Of a stretch of DNA of 64,000 nucleotides, positions 8,200-18,237 are shown piece after piece. Origin of the DNA: Clostridiales bacterium (GTDB lineage Bacteria > Bacillota > Clostridia > Christensenellales > Borkfalkiaceae); the NCBI GenBank assembly GCA_015071005.1, contig SVIG01000003.1, positions 62,001 to 126,000 on the forward strand. Direction: 5' to 3'. The notes under the pieces are model-generated. The model did not search any database. It saw only the letters and a list, made by a program, of their open reading frames with translations, and had not been told where the DNA came from. Both the position numbers and the translations under genes were made by a program. Each line of letters begins with the position of its first letter. Within the stretch, counting starts at the first letter, position 1.

Positions 8200-10374
8200 T
8201 TATTTGTTTTTCTTTTTCATCGTAAGTCCGATACGGTTTTTCTTCACGTCAACGTCTTTTACGTAAACGGTGACGACTTGCCCTACCTTCAAAACTTCCG
8301 ACGGATGGCGAATATAACGATCGGTAATTTCGGAAATATGTACCAAACCGTCTTGATGCACCCCGATATCTACGAACGCGCCGAAGTCTACTACGTTTCT
8401 TACCGTACCCGTCAATTCCATACCAACACGCAAGTCTTCAATGCCCATAATATCCTTACGAAGTACGGGCGCAGGCAAGCTATCGCGGATATCGCGTCCA
8501 GGCTTCATAAGCTCCGTAACAATATCCATAAGCGTCGCATTGTCAAGCTCCGTTTCCTGTGCGGCTTTCGCTGCGCCGTAAGCTTTGATCTTTTGCCCTA
8601 AATCAGCGATTCTACGCGCTTTTACGTCTTCGGTGGTATAAGAGAACAATGCGAGCAATTTTTCCGCTTTTGCATACGATTCAGGGTGTACCGCGGTGTT
8701 ATCCAAGATATTATCGCCGCTATCGATACGTAAGAAACCTGCGCATTGCGTATACGCCTTTTCACCGAGTTTAGGAACTTTCAAAAGCTGCTTTCTCGAT
8801 TTGAAACGACCGTTAGCCTCGCGGTAAGCTACGATATTTTTTGCAACGGACGAATTTAAGCCTGCAACGAATTTCAAAAGGGAAACGCTTGCCGTATTCA
8901 AGTCTACGCCGACGCTGTTTACGCAGTCTTCAAGTACCCCCGAAAGCGCGCCGTCCAAGCGTTTTTCGTTCATATCGTGCTGATATTGCCCAACGCCGAT
9001 AGATTTCGGGTCGATTTTGATAAGCTCTGCAAGCGGATCTTGCAAACGGCGGGCAATAGACACCGCACTTCTCGTCGTAACGTCGAAATCGGGGAATTCT
9101 TCCGCGCCGAGCGGGCTTGCCGAGTAAACGGACGCACCAGCTTCGTTGACGATAACGTAGCTCACTTCTCTACCCGTTTCCGCCTTGATTTCCTTAATCA
9201 AATCCGCGATAAAGATTTCACTTTCCTTGCTCGCCGTACCGTTTCCGCAAGAAATTACCTCAACCTTATGCTTTGCAATCATCGCTTTCAAAACGACTTT
9301 CGCATCCGCAATCCCCTTTGCCGAGCCAAGCGTGGGATGTACGACCGTATTATCCAAAACCTTACCCGTACCGTCTACCACGCAAATCTTACAACCGGTA
9401 CGATAGCCAGGGTCCCAACCCATCGTAATCTTATTTTTTACGGGCGGTTGCATCAAAAGCGGTTTTAAGTTCAATTCAAACATTTTAATCGCTTGTTCAC
9501 TCGCCTCGTCAAAGAGTTGCGCGCGCACTTCTCTTTCTACGGAAGGTGCTATCAGACGGTCGTAGCTATCCGCAGCGGCTTCTTTCACGAGCTTACTGCA
9601 TTCCCCACCGTCTTTTAAGAACCCTGCCGCCGTGATGCGTTTTGCGAATTCCGTATCAACGTTAATGGATACCTTCAAGAATTCTTCCTTTTCGCCGCGA
9701 TTTAATGCCAAAACGCGATGGCTCTTTACTGCGCTTACGGGCTCGGAATAATCCGCATACATATTGTATGTGCCAGCTTCATCCGCTTCTTTCTTTCCCT
9801 TTGCATAGCAAGAGGTGATTTCTCCGTGATTAAAGAAGAAATTACGAAGCTTTTTACGCGTTATAGCGTCATCGGAAATGATTTCCGCGATAATATCTTT
9901 CGCGCCGTCGATTGCCTCTGCACTTGTTTTTACTTCTTCCGTGATATATTTCACCGATTCTGCACCAACGTCCAAAGCTTTATCCTGTGACAAAATCGCA
10001 TCTGCCAAGCCTTGCAAGCCCTTTGCGATCGCAACGGACGCGCGCGTCTTTCTCTTTTGCTTATACGGACGGTAAATATCTTCTACTTCCGTCAACGTGA
10101 CAGCCTTTGCAAGCGCCGCCGTGATTTCATCAGACATTTTGCCTTGCTCGGTGATCGAATTTGCGACTTCTTCCTTTCTCTTTTCGAGATTGCGAAGATA
10201 GGTAAGTCTATCGAACAATTCACGAAGGACTTGGTCGTCGCAGCTACCCGTCATTTCTTTACGGTAACGCGCGATAAACGGAATCGTATTCCCTTCGTCG
10301 ATAAGGGAAACGATGTTTTTCGTGTGAGTGGGGTTCAAATTGAATTCTTGCGTAATCGTTTGTAAAATATCCAT
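8200..10374 (-). CDS. tex: Tex family transcription accessory / RNA-binding protein
   Basis: A 724-residue cytoplasmic protein of the Tex/YdcI family. The order fits: N-terminal helical region with IPFIARYRKEMTG, the YRPYKQKRKTRA segment, a YqgF-like RNase H fold (GWDPGYRTGCKICVVDG), helix-hairpin-helix motifs (LNTASVSLLKFVAGLNSSVAKNIV and the following KSRKQLLKVPKLG) and a C-terminal S1 domain (GTVRNVVDFGAFVDIGVHQDGLVHIS). Tex binds nucleic acids and affects transcription elongation; its precise role is unsettled. It is the last gene of the long leftward run, 17 bases after the AlkD-like gene. Confidence 0.95.
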   Translation of the reverse strand: MDILQTITQEFNLNPTHTKNIVSLIDEGNTIPFIARYRKEMTGSCDDQVLRELFDRLTYLRNLEKRKEEVANSITEQGKMSDEITAALAKAVTLTEVEDIYRPYKQKRKTRASVAIAKGLQGLADAILSQDKALDVGAESVKYITEEVKTSAEAIDGAKDIIAEIISDDAITRKKLRNFFFNHGEITSCYAKGKKEADEAGTYNMYADYSEPVSAVKSHRVLALNRGEKEEFLKVSINVDTEFAKRITAAGFLKDGGECSKLVKEAAADSYDRLIAPSVEREVRAQLFDEASEQAIKMFELNLKPLLMQPPVKNKITMGWDPGYRTGCKICVVDGTGKVLDNTVVHPTLGSAKGIADAKVVLKAMIAKHKVEVISCGNGTASKESEIFIADLIKEIKAETGREVSYVIVNEAGASVYSASPLGAEEFPDFDVTTRSAVSIARRLQDPLAELIKIDPKSIGVGQYQHDMNEKRLDGALSGVLEDCVNSVGVDLNTASVSLLKFVAGLNSSVAKNIVAYREANGRFKSRKQLLKVPKLGEKAYTQCAGFLRIDSGDNILDNTAVHPESYAKAEKLLALFSYTTEDVKARRIADLGQKIKAYGAAKAAQETELDNATLMDIVTELMKPGRDIRDSLPAPVLRKDIMGIEDLRVGMELTGTVRNVVDFGAFVDIGVHQDGLVHISEITDRYIRHPSEVLKVGQVVTVYVKDVDVKKNRIGLTMKKKNK

Positions 10375-10391
10375 AAAACTACCTTATAAAT

Positions 10392-11066
10392 TTATTTTTT
10401 TGATATTTTCAAGGAACGTAAATAGTCCTTTTGTTCTTGGGTTAAGCGATAACTTTCTATCGCCTTTTGAATGGCTTTATTGTGCGTTTTAGCGGTCAAA
10501 ATCCCCTTTTTAAGCACGTTTACGCCATATTCGTATTCTTTTATTAAAATTTCCGCTGTAAGCCATGCAACAGCCATATGTACGTAGTAAGTTGCCGTGT
10601 TGGCATGAAGTAAATAATTTTCAATAGTCGCTAAATAGGGTTTGTCCACATAATAATATAGCAAAGAAACTAACGCGTACCGCTCGTAATATTCGCCGCC
10701 GTGAGAAAACAGCCGTTCTATTTCCGCCAAAAAACGTGCTTTATTTTTGGGGACGCACTTTGCCTTAAAGCAATCGCAAAGCGCCCAATTATCCATCAAA
10801 GAAACGCAATATTCAAGCTCTTTTATAAACTCGTCGTAGGGTAAAGCCGAAACAATCGTCAATTTGATAAATATTACTTCGTAATATTCGTTAGGAAATG
10901 CTAAAATTTCGTCCTTAAACTGCTCATACTCCTTGGCGATTGCACGCATCGTCGGTGTGCGCACGCCTAAAATTTCGTATTTCGTTGGAATGAGTCGCTT
11001 TTGAAAATCAGCAAACGTAGGCTCGGCGTGGGATTTAAGAATATCAATAAATTTGGTATACGTCAT
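10392..11066 (-). CDS. AlkD-like DNA alkylation repair protein
   Basis: A 224-residue all-helical protein resembling the AlkD/AlkC HEAT-like DNA glycosylases, which remove bulky cationic bases such as N7-methylguanine without flipping them. GVRTPTMRAIAKE near residue 34, the DNWALCDCFKAK block and YVHMAVAWLTAE match the family pattern. The start at 11066 (MTYTKF) is chosen because GGAG lies upstream and the longer reading frame only adds sequence overlapping the neighbour. It overlaps the upstream glycosylase gene by 23 bases, so the two are translationally linked, both probably in base-excision repair. Confidence 0.85.
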   Translation of the reverse strand: MTYTKFIDILKSHAEPTFADFQKRLIPTKYEILGVRTPTMRAIAKEYEQFKDEILAFPNEYYEVIFIKLTIVSALPYDEFIKELEYCVSLMDNWALCDCFKAKCVPKNKARFLAEIERLFSHGGEYYERYALVSLLYYYVDKPYLATIENYLLHANTATYYVHMAVAWLTAEILIKEYEYGVNVLKKGILTAKTHNKAIQKAIESYRLTQEQKDYLRSLKISKK

Positions 11067-11535
11067 TGAGTTCTTTTCTCCATACTTCTTCACGGAATCG
11101 CGGATTAGCAGGGCTTGTAGACGGCATTTTGATATACGGAATAGTGCAATCGCTATACCGTGAACAAAACAATTCGTAGGCAAGCGTGCCGTTGAGCAAG
11201 ATTTTCTCTATTTTTGATAACTTAAAAATTTGCGATAAGTCCGCTATCTCTACGTTTTTCACCGACGAATCCGCAGAACCTTCGATTTCGCAAGAAATTG
11301 CCATATCCCAAAGCGCGATATTTCTACGCAGTAAAAATTCCCTTTTCTCTTGCGTAGTTTCGGGGATTTCTTCCCCAAAATATCCGCAAACGGTGCGCCA
11401 AAAGCGGTTTTGCTTGTTCCCGTAATAGAAGGCAATTTCTCGGCTTTTAACGGACGGAAAACTGCCCAAAATCAATATGCGGCTGTTCTTATCAAACACG
11501 GGCGGAAAGCCCATCTTTTGTGTTTGCGCATTCAT
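11044..11535 (-). CDS. Mug-like uracil/hypoxanthine-DNA glycosylase
   Basis: A 163-residue member of the uracil-DNA-glycosylase superfamily. The opening ILILGSFPSVKSREIAFYYG and the QNRFW segment match the group annotated as DNA-deoxyinosine (hypoxanthine) glycosylases; the late motif STSPANPRF stands where UDG-type enzymes have their H/SxSP loop. It would excise deaminated bases. Its start overlaps the M16 protease stop by four bases and its end overlaps the AlkD-like start. It is distinct from the classical Ung at 49148. Superfamily is firm; substrate is inferred. Confidence 0.82.
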   Translation of the reverse strand: MNAQTQKMGFPPVFDKNSRILILGSFPSVKSREIAFYYGNKQNRFWRTVCGYFGEEIPETTQEKREFLLRRNIALWDMAISCEIEGSADSSVKNVEIADLSQIFKLSKIEKILLNGTLAYELFCSRYSDCTIPYIKMPSTSPANPRFREEVWRKELNDVYQIY

Positions 11536-12773
11536 TCGTTCATAAAGGACGGTTTATTATTCCCAACCGTCGAAATCGCCATATAGCGCTCGTCGAACAT
11601 TTCCCTTGCCGCCTCTTGCGCCATTTCATAGGTCATCGAATTGATTTCGGAAAGTTTCTTTTCAAAATCAAATAAATCGTTATGATTCAGCATACGCACG
11701 CCGTAAAGCAGCATTTGCGAATTCGTACTTTCGTTGCCGAAGAATAAGGACGCTTTCATTTGTTCGCGACTGCGCAAAAATTCGTCCTTCGTAATCCCCT
11801 TTTCTTTTACGTTTTTCAATACGTCGAGGATCGCTTCATACGCTTGGTCTTGATTGGCAGGATTAACACCTGCGTAAATACCTTGCAACCCGCATTCCGG
11901 GTAGAAGGAAAGATAAGAATATACGGAATACGCCAAACCGCGCTGCTCGCGGACTTCTTGGAAAAGTCTGGAACTCATCGAGCCGCCGATAACGCTATTT
12001 ACCGCCTTAAATAAATCCATTCGCGAATCATTGCGAGAAATCGCGGGATAGGCAAGCGCGATATGCACTTGTTCAATCGGTTTAACACGTGCGACTTTTT
12101 GATGCTGAAGCTGTACGTTTGCCTTGCGAGCCTCAAAACAACCCTTTTCTAAATTGCCAAAATGGCTTTCAACAAGTGCTTGCGCCGTTGTGAAATCGAT
12201 TGCCCCTGCAAAGGAAATTACGATATTTTCAGGGCAATATCTCGCCTTTTTATAGCGGCGTACGTCATCGAGCGTAAAACCCTTTACGTTCGATGCTGGA
12301 CCTAAAATATTACGCCCATAGTTTTCTTTCCCAAAATACGCGTTTGCAAGCACGTCTAAGCACAAATCTTCGGGCGTATCTTCGTTCATGGAAATTTCTT
12401 CGCAAATAACTCCTTTTTCGCGCTCCATTTCATCTTCGGGATAGGTCGCGTTCAAGAAAAGATCCGCCAAAAGCTCAAAGCACGCCGCCGTGTGGTCCAT
12501 GGTACTCTTTGCATAATAGCAGGTATGTTCCTTGCCAGTAAACGCGTTTACCTGTGCGCCCAAGCGATCGAAAGCATCGGAAATTTCAAAAGAATTCCGT
12601 GTTTTCGTGCCCTTAAACTGCATGTGTTCAATAAAATGCGAAATACCGTCTTCCGCATCCGTTTCCGAAGCGCCGCCCGTGCCGACGAGTATCCCCATTG
12701 TCACAGACATAAGCCCTTGCATTTGTTTTACAACGAGCCGAAGCCCGTTTTCATAACGTTTTTCATTTACCAT
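11532..12773 (-). CDS. M16 family zinc metallopeptidase (MlpA/YmxG type)
   Basis: A 413-residue peptidase related to mitochondrial processing peptidase. The inverted zinc motif is HFIEH (HxxEH), with the downstream acidic ligand in EEISMNEDTPED. The second, inactive-type half contains RLFQEVREQRGLAYSV, the family arginine/tyrosine block. There is no signal peptide, as in B. subtilis MlpA. It follows the YlxY-like gene by 22 bases; the ylxY-mlpA pair is also adjacent in Bacillus, which supports the naming. Confidence 0.9.
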   Translation of the reverse strand: MVNEKRYENGLRLVVKQMQGLMSVTMGILVGTGGASETDAEDGISHFIEHMQFKGTKTRNSFEISDAFDRLGAQVNAFTGKEHTCYYAKSTMDHTAACFELLADLFLNATYPEDEMEREKGVICEEISMNEDTPEDLCLDVLANAYFGKENYGRNILGPASNVKGFTLDDVRRYKKARYCPENIVISFAGAIDFTTAQALVESHFGNLEKGCFEARKANVQLQHQKVARVKPIEQVHIALAYPAISRNDSRMDLFKAVNSVIGGSMSSRLFQEVREQRGLAYSVYSYLSFYPECGLQGIYAGVNPANQDQAYEAILDVLKNVKEKGITKDEFLRSREQMKASLFFGNESTNSQMLLYGVRMLNHNDLFDFEKKLSEINSMTYEMAQEAAREMFDERYMAISTVGNNKPSFMNE

Positions 12774-12795
12774 TCTCTCTATTTAATCCTTTTAT

Positions 12796-13545
12796 TTATC
12801 CTTGTAATTGTAAATTTTCCGTCACTGTCACAACGGAAAGATCCTTTGATTCGTAATATTTTAATATATCGTCTAACGCATTTGCCGTTTCTTGCATCGG
12901 ATGCATTAAAACAAAATCGCCTACCTTAATGTCTCTTGTCGCGCGTGTATAAATAATCGACGAATCCTTATCTCGCCAATCGATCGTGTCCTTCGACCAA
13001 AGTATCGTCTTCATATTCAACGCGGAAGCCGCCGTTAGCGTATCGTCGCAATACGCGCCTGACGGCGGGGCAAAAAGAGTCGGCTTCACGCCGATTGCAA
13101 GCTCGATAAAGCGGTTACATTCCACAATTTCCTTTTGGTTTTGCGATAAATTCATTTTGGACTGATCTTTGTGGAAATATCCGTGATTGCCAATTTCATG
13201 TCCGTCAGCATAAATCGCACGCAAACATTCTACGTTATCGTCCGCCCATGAACCGCCGATAAAAAAGGTCGCTTTCGCCTCGTGTTTTTTTAACGTTTCT
13301 AAAATGGAATACACTTCGTCCGTACCCCAATAAACGTTAAACATTAAGGACACCCCTACACCGTTTTCACCAGCGGAACGATAGATATTCGATTCTTTCC
13401 CCTGCGTTTTTATCCCTTTATCTATCGGCGCAAGACACAATGCACCAACGGATAAAACCAAAACGCCTAAAACGACGTTAGATGCAATTTTGAAACGCAA
13501 AGACTGGATGGAAAGTTTATTTTTCTTGATAGAATTCTTCGACAA
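12796..13545 (-). CDS. YlxY-like, sporulation-associated polysaccharide deacetylase-type protein
   Basis: A 249-residue protein with an N-terminal membrane segment (about residues 22-43) and an external NodB-type deacetylase domain. The block ATFFIGGSW, GHEIGNHGYFHKD (two His ligands) and FAPPSGAY are present. Where deacetylases have the catalytic Asp pair (TFDDG) this protein reads LMFNVYWG, like the altered motif I recall for Bacillus YlxY, so enzyme activity is doubtful. Placement directly before the M16 gene matches ylxY-mlpA. Translation seems to start at a TTG (13545); no ATG is available. A single TTCGACAAG (0A-box-like, 13538-13546) overlaps that start. Confidence 0.8.
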   Translation of the reverse strand: MSKNSIKKNKLSIQSLRFKIASNVVLGVLVLSVGALCLAPIDKGIKTQGKESNIYRSAGENGVGVSLMFNVYWGTDEVYSILETLKKHEAKATFFIGGSWADDNVECLRAIYADGHEIGNHGYFHKDQSKMNLSQNQKEIVECNRFIELAIGVKPTLFAPPSGAYCDDTLTAASALNMKTILWSKDTIDWRDKDSSIIYTRATRDIKVGDFVLMHPMQETANALDDILKYYESKDLSVVTVTENLQLQG

Positions 13546-13605
13546 GTCAACACCCCGAAAAAAAGTATTTATTCTATCCTATTTCACCTTTTTTCGAGAT
13601 ATTCC

Positions 13606-16005
13606 TTATTTGATTTTCAAAATCGTGACGCCTGTATCCCCTTCACCGTATTTGCCCAAGCGATATTCCGCAACGTTGGGATGGGTGCGCAAATATTCGT
13701 GGATACCTGCACGAAGCTTGCCCGTGCCCATACCGTGCACGATTCTAAGCTCTTCCAAATTGGAAATAACCGCCGCGTCCAAAAACGCCTCGATTTCCGG
13801 CAACGCTTCGTGTACCGTTAAACCGATTACGTTAATTTCCAACGTCGGAGCAGGTTTTGTTTGCAGTTTTTTCGTCACCTGCACGTTCTCATTTACACCC
13901 GATTTTTTCCATTTTTTGCTCGAAACTTTCGGCGGATTCGTACGCGTTTGTGGGATATACAGCTCGGAGAGCTTGCTGCGAATTCGCATATTGCCGCATT
14001 GTATTTCCGCCTCGCCCTTTTGCAAACGAATGCTTTGTACAAGCCCTTCTTGGGCAATATTTTTGACAAAAACCTTCATACCGACGCGCAATTCATTCGG
14101 ATTGATTGGCTCAAATTTCGGCGTAAAATCCTCTTCGTTTTCGCTTTCGTACGCCTTGTCTTGCAAGCGATTCTTCAAGGTGCGCGCCTTAATTAAATCC
14201 GCTTCCGAAAGCGATTCCTTTGCGAAAATTTCTTCAATTTCGTGAAGCAATTCTTCCGCGTCCGACGTCTTATCGTTAATAATACGGCGAGATTCCGCTT
14301 TTGCGGAAACGTAGAGCTTTTCTTTTTCCTTTTTCAGTCGCTCGCGCTCCGCTTCAACTTCCTGCAAGCGCGCTTGCCACTCCGCTTTTAATTTGTTCGT
14401 TTCCCGTAAGACTTCTTCCGCTTGGATGCGACTTTCTTCCGCGCTTCTTACGATATGCTCGAATTTTTGCGCCCCTTCGGAAAGGTTTGCACGCGCTTCT
14501 CGCAAGATTTTTTCAGGCAAACCCAATCTTTGTGAAATCGCAAGCGCATTACTTGATCCAGGCAAACCGATATGCATTGCATACAAGGGTTGCAAGGTAT
14601 TCGAATCAAATTCCATACACGCGTTTTCAATCCCCTTTGCCTCAAAAGCAAACTCTTTCAACGTCGTATAGTGGGTCGTGACAACACCCGACGCGCCGCT
14701 TTCTAAAAGATGGGATACAATTGCCTTTGCAAGCGCTTGACCTTCTTCTGGGTCCGTTCCACCGCCAAGCTCGTCGATCAACACCAAGCTCCGCGAATTC
14801 GCCTTATTGACAATATCGATAATGTTCGTGATATGCGAAGAAAAGGTGGAAAGACTTTCTTCAATGCTTTGCGCGTCGCCCACGTCGTAATATATCTCGT
14901 CAAACGTGGAAATAATCGCACGTTTTGCAGGTATAAACAAACCGCAAGCCGCCATTAAACAGAAAAGCCCTACCATCTTCAACGTGACCGTTTTACCGCC
15001 CGTATTCGGACCGCTAATCAATAAAAAGCGATATTCTTTTCCAAGTGCAACGCTGACGGGAACGACTTTTTTCCGATCGATCAAGGGATGTCTGCCCTGT
15101 TCAATCGAAATCACTCCGTCGCTATTGATTTGTGGCATTACACACGAAAGTTTGTAGCCGTACTCGGCGCGCGCGTAAGCAACGTCAATTTCTTCCAAAA
15201 TCTCAATATCCGTGAAAAGTTCCGTACCCATAAAGCCTGCGCGGCGGGACAATTCGCCTAAAATCCGCTCTACTTCTTCCCGTTCGTCGATGGCAAGAGA
15301 ACGAAGCTCGTTATTCATTTCCAAGACTTCTTCCGGTTCGATAAAGAAGGTCGCGCCGCTTGAAGAGCGATCGTGGATAAAGCCTTTGATATTCCGCTTA
15401 TATTCTGCGCGGACAGGCAATACGTAGCGATTATCGCGCATCGTAATAATGCCGTCTTGCAAATATTTCCCTTCGCTTCCAACCAAATACTCCTGCAAAC
15501 GCACACGAATTTTCTCGTTCAAAAGCCGAATCTCACGGCGCAAAGAGTAAAGCTTATCGCTTGCATAGTCGCTTACTTCCGTGTCGCTTAAAATCTTGTT
15601 GCGAATGTCTTCTTCCAATGTTTGATCAAAATACAAACGATTGGATAATTCTTTGATAAGTGAAATTTCTTCGTCCGTTACGCCTTGAATGCTCGTATAA
15701 GCAATTCGAACGCTACGGAGTAGGTTTTCAATCTTCAAAAGTTCGCCACAGGACAAAGCCGAGCCCTTTTGCGCGCGCTCGATTTCATCGGAAAAAGTCG
15801 GGAAGTATTCAATCTTGGAAATCCCGTGCATGAAAAGCAATTTAATGCTTTCTTCCGTCAGCTTTAACCTTTTCTTAACTTCGTTAAATTCGCTCGATGG
15901 CTGAGTTTCCAACAAACGAATTTTGCTTCCGTCTAATACTGCATAGTTTGCTGTCAACGAAAGAATTTTATTCAATTCGGATTTTTCAATAGCTTTCGCA
16001 TTCAT
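13606..16005 (-). CDS. mutS2: MutS2 (Smr-domain MutS paralogue)
   Basis: A 799-residue MutS2. It has the MutS-type ATPase with Walker A SGPNTGGKTVT (about residue 334) and LVLIDELGGGTDPEEG, a long coiled coil (about 510-620, rich in Glu/Lys/Arg), and a C-terminal Smr nuclease domain ending LRIVHGMGTGKLRAGIHEYLRTHP. It lacks the mismatch-recognition domain of MutS. MutS2 proteins suppress homologous recombination and, in Bacillus, help rescue collided ribosomes. It lies six bases after the U32 gene in the repair run. Confidence 0.96.
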   Translation of the reverse strand: MNAKAIEKSELNKILSLTANYAVLDGSKIRLLETQPSSEFNEVKKRLKLTEESIKLLFMHGISKIEYFPTFSDEIERAQKGSALSCGELLKIENLLRSVRIAYTSIQGVTDEEISLIKELSNRLYFDQTLEEDIRNKILSDTEVSDYASDKLYSLRREIRLLNEKIRVRLQEYLVGSEGKYLQDGIITMRDNRYVLPVRAEYKRNIKGFIHDRSSSGATFFIEPEEVLEMNNELRSLAIDEREEVERILGELSRRAGFMGTELFTDIEILEEIDVAYARAEYGYKLSCVMPQINSDGVISIEQGRHPLIDRKKVVPVSVALGKEYRFLLISGPNTGGKTVTLKMVGLFCLMAACGLFIPAKRAIISTFDEIYYDVGDAQSIEESLSTFSSHITNIIDIVNKANSRSLVLIDELGGGTDPEEGQALAKAIVSHLLESGASGVVTTHYTTLKEFAFEAKGIENACMEFDSNTLQPLYAMHIGLPGSSNALAISQRLGLPEKILREARANLSEGAQKFEHIVRSAEESRIQAEEVLRETNKLKAEWQARLQEVEAERERLKKEKEKLYVSAKAESRRIINDKTSDAEELLHEIEEIFAKESLSEADLIKARTLKNRLQDKAYESENEEDFTPKFEPINPNELRVGMKVFVKNIAQEGLVQSIRLQKGEAEIQCGNMRIRSKLSELYIPQTRTNPPKVSSKKWKKSGVNENVQVTKKLQTKPAPTLEINVIGLTVHEALPEIEAFLDAAVISNLEELRIVHGMGTGKLRAGIHEYLRTHPNVAEYRLGKYGEGDTGVTILKIK

Positions 16006-16011
16006 ACTTTT

Positions 16012-18219
16012 TTACAATACGCCTCGCTTAAAGTGTCCAGACGTGTAATTATGATACACTTTCTTTTGTGCTTCTTCACTTCTCACCGCTTTTGCCGCCG
16101 CGGATTTTTCTTTCGTCACCGTTAAATCTATCAATGAGCCTGCATTTTGTACGCCGACGCCGATTAAATCGGCGCAATTATAAACTTCAAATCGACAGCT
16201 TCCATTTGCCAAAAGGTTTCTCTTTACGGGGAATTCGCGGTTATTTTCGTCCGTCAACGTATAGACGTCGCGTTGATCGCAAATTTTACAACTCTTTCCA
16301 AACGGACAATAACACAAATCCATCAATTTGATATTCCCCGATGAAAGTACGAACGCTTTTTCACTTGTCAAAACCGTGCATTCGCCGTAATTTGCTTCCT
16401 TGGAAATTGCGTAATATGCAACGGACGGAATCGTCAAAAGTTCGGCGATGGTTTGACGATTGATAAGATTTAAGCCCGTACCAGCAAAGATTTTCAATCT
16501 ATGCGCGCGCGCAAACTCAATTCCCCCATAGTTTTCCGCATATACACCGTCAAAATTCGCTTGTGTGAATAAATTTTCTATTGCGGCAATATCCGCACTT
16601 GTTGCAAACGGCGGAAAATAGATGTATTTCTCAAATTTTCCGTTTTTGAAACTATTCGGCAACGCTACGCGCAAATCCGCTGCTTTATAAATTGCTACGT
16701 CCACCTCTATACCGTCAAAATCATTAGAAATTACGGCAATCTTATCGTTTTTACCCGTTAATATCGGTTTTTCAAATGGCGTATATTCATAAGCTTTTCG
16801 ATTACCCTTTGCCACAAACGAGCAAACCGTTTCGTAAAACTCTCGACGGAAAGCGTTTAATTCGGATTTGGGAATAAAAATATTCCCAACGATGTCTATC
16901 TTGTCAAAATCAATCTCAATAGGCAAACCGTCCGATTTTAAGAAACAGTCCTTTAATTCCTTTTCCGTCAACGGCCGATTTTGCGCGGACTGCAAATACG
17001 AGCGCCCCACTACGTAAACGTCGGAGGTTTTCGCAATCGGCAGTTCCCCTTCCTTAAAAAGGAGTTCAACGTGAAGCCTACCCTTCTTTTCCGCGCGCAA
17101 AACGCGCTCGTTCATGCGAGTGTCCGTCGTAATAAACACGCCGTCGCCATTCTTTAAGCGAAGCTTGGAAAATAAGGAAAACGCCTTACCCTCCGTTTTG
17201 CAAAAGGTCGCGCCGCCAAGCTCCTTCCCGTCGCGTAAAATCTTAAACGAATCCCCTTGACTTGGCTTAAACGCGCTTTCTACCAAGTATTTTCCGTTGA
17301 ATACTTTCACTACGCCGATTTTTTCGCCTAAATGCCCTTGAATCGCCGTAGAAAGCAAACGTTTGTCTTGCCCAAACGCAAGTCCTTTCGTGTAATTTCC
17401 GCGATTATAGGCGCGTTTTAGATCGGATAACGCTTGCTCGCTTTGCTCGTTAATGAAAAGGCTTCGATAATAACGAACGGCCGCCGCAACGTATTCCGCT
17501 CGGCGCATTCTACCTTCGATTTTGAAGGAAACCACGCCTGCTTCTATCAATTTATCAATCGATTCGCCTACGCATAAATCGGACAAGGATAAAGCATAAT
17601 TCTTTTCCGTGTTCCCGTTTCGATTATAGCTATAAAGCTTGCGGCAAGGCTGTTTGCAACGGCCTCGATTGCCGCTGTTTCCACCTGCAAAGGAGGAAAA
17701 ATAGCATTGTCCAGAAAACGCCGTACAAAGCGCGCCTTGAATAAAGACTTCCGTTTCAATAAATTGCGCAATTTCACGTATTTCTTCAAGCGGAGTTTCG
17801 CGTGCAAGAATCACGCGTGTAAAACCGCAATCTTGGGCAAATTTCGCGCTTTGGATATTGCAAACCCCTGCTTGCGTGCTCAAATGCAATATAATTTCGG
17901 GATATTTTTGATGAATCCGCTTTCCAAGCAACGCGTCCTGCATAATAATCGCATCCGCACCCTCGTTCCATGCAAAGAGCAAGGTTTCAATAAAAGCATC
18001 GAGTTCATCATCCTTAACAATCGTATTCATCGCCACGTACACTTTTACACCGCAAAAATGCGCCTTTTGCAAAAGCGCGCGAAAAGCGTCCGCGTCAAAA
18101 TTAGCCGCGCTTTGACGGGCGGAAAAGGCGTTTAGCCCTAAATATATAGCATCTGCGCCATTGTTAATTGCCGCTTCTGCACATTCCATATTGCCCGCAG
18201 GCGCTAAAATCTCTATCAT
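16012..18219 (-). CDS. U32 peptidase-family protein, RlhA-like (rRNA hydroxylation)
   Basis: A 735-residue U32 protein. The N-terminal half is typical: EILAPAGNMECAEAAINNGADAIYLG, then FIQGALCTAFSGQCYFSSF and GNRGRCKQPCRKLY, which supply cysteines for an iron-sulfur cluster. A middle domain and a C-terminal CYCPFGKSCKICDQRD segment complete the long form. Long U32 proteins of this type include E. coli RlhA (YdcP), which hydroxylates a 23S rRNA cytidine using prephenate; the shorter TrhP acts on tRNA. By length and layout RlhA is the better analogue. A protease role is unlikely. It is 18 bases after the HAD gene. Confidence 0.82.
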   Translation of the reverse strand: MIEILAPAGNMECAEAAINNGADAIYLGLNAFSARQSAANFDADAFRALLQKAHFCGVKVYVAMNTIVKDDELDAFIETLLFAWNEGADAIIMQDALLGKRIHQKYPEIILHLSTQAGVCNIQSAKFAQDCGFTRVILARETPLEEIREIAQFIETEVFIQGALCTAFSGQCYFSSFAGGNSGNRGRCKQPCRKLYSYNRNGNTEKNYALSLSDLCVGESIDKLIEAGVVSFKIEGRMRRAEYVAAAVRYYRSLFINEQSEQALSDLKRAYNRGNYTKGLAFGQDKRLLSTAIQGHLGEKIGVVKVFNGKYLVESAFKPSQGDSFKILRDGKELGGATFCKTEGKAFSLFSKLRLKNGDGVFITTDTRMNERVLRAEKKGRLHVELLFKEGELPIAKTSDVYVVGRSYLQSAQNRPLTEKELKDCFLKSDGLPIEIDFDKIDIVGNIFIPKSELNAFRREFYETVCSFVAKGNRKAYEYTPFEKPILTGKNDKIAVISNDFDGIEVDVAIYKAADLRVALPNSFKNGKFEKYIYFPPFATSADIAAIENLFTQANFDGVYAENYGGIEFARAHRLKIFAGTGLNLINRQTIAELLTIPSVAYYAISKEANYGECTVLTSEKAFVLSSGNIKLMDLCYCPFGKSCKICDQRDVYTLTDENNREFPVKRNLLANGSCRFEVYNCADLIGVGVQNAGSLIDLTVTKEKSAAAKAVRSEEAQKKVYHNYTSGHFKRGVL

Positions 18220-18237
18220 TCGTCTTCCTTTGCTTTC

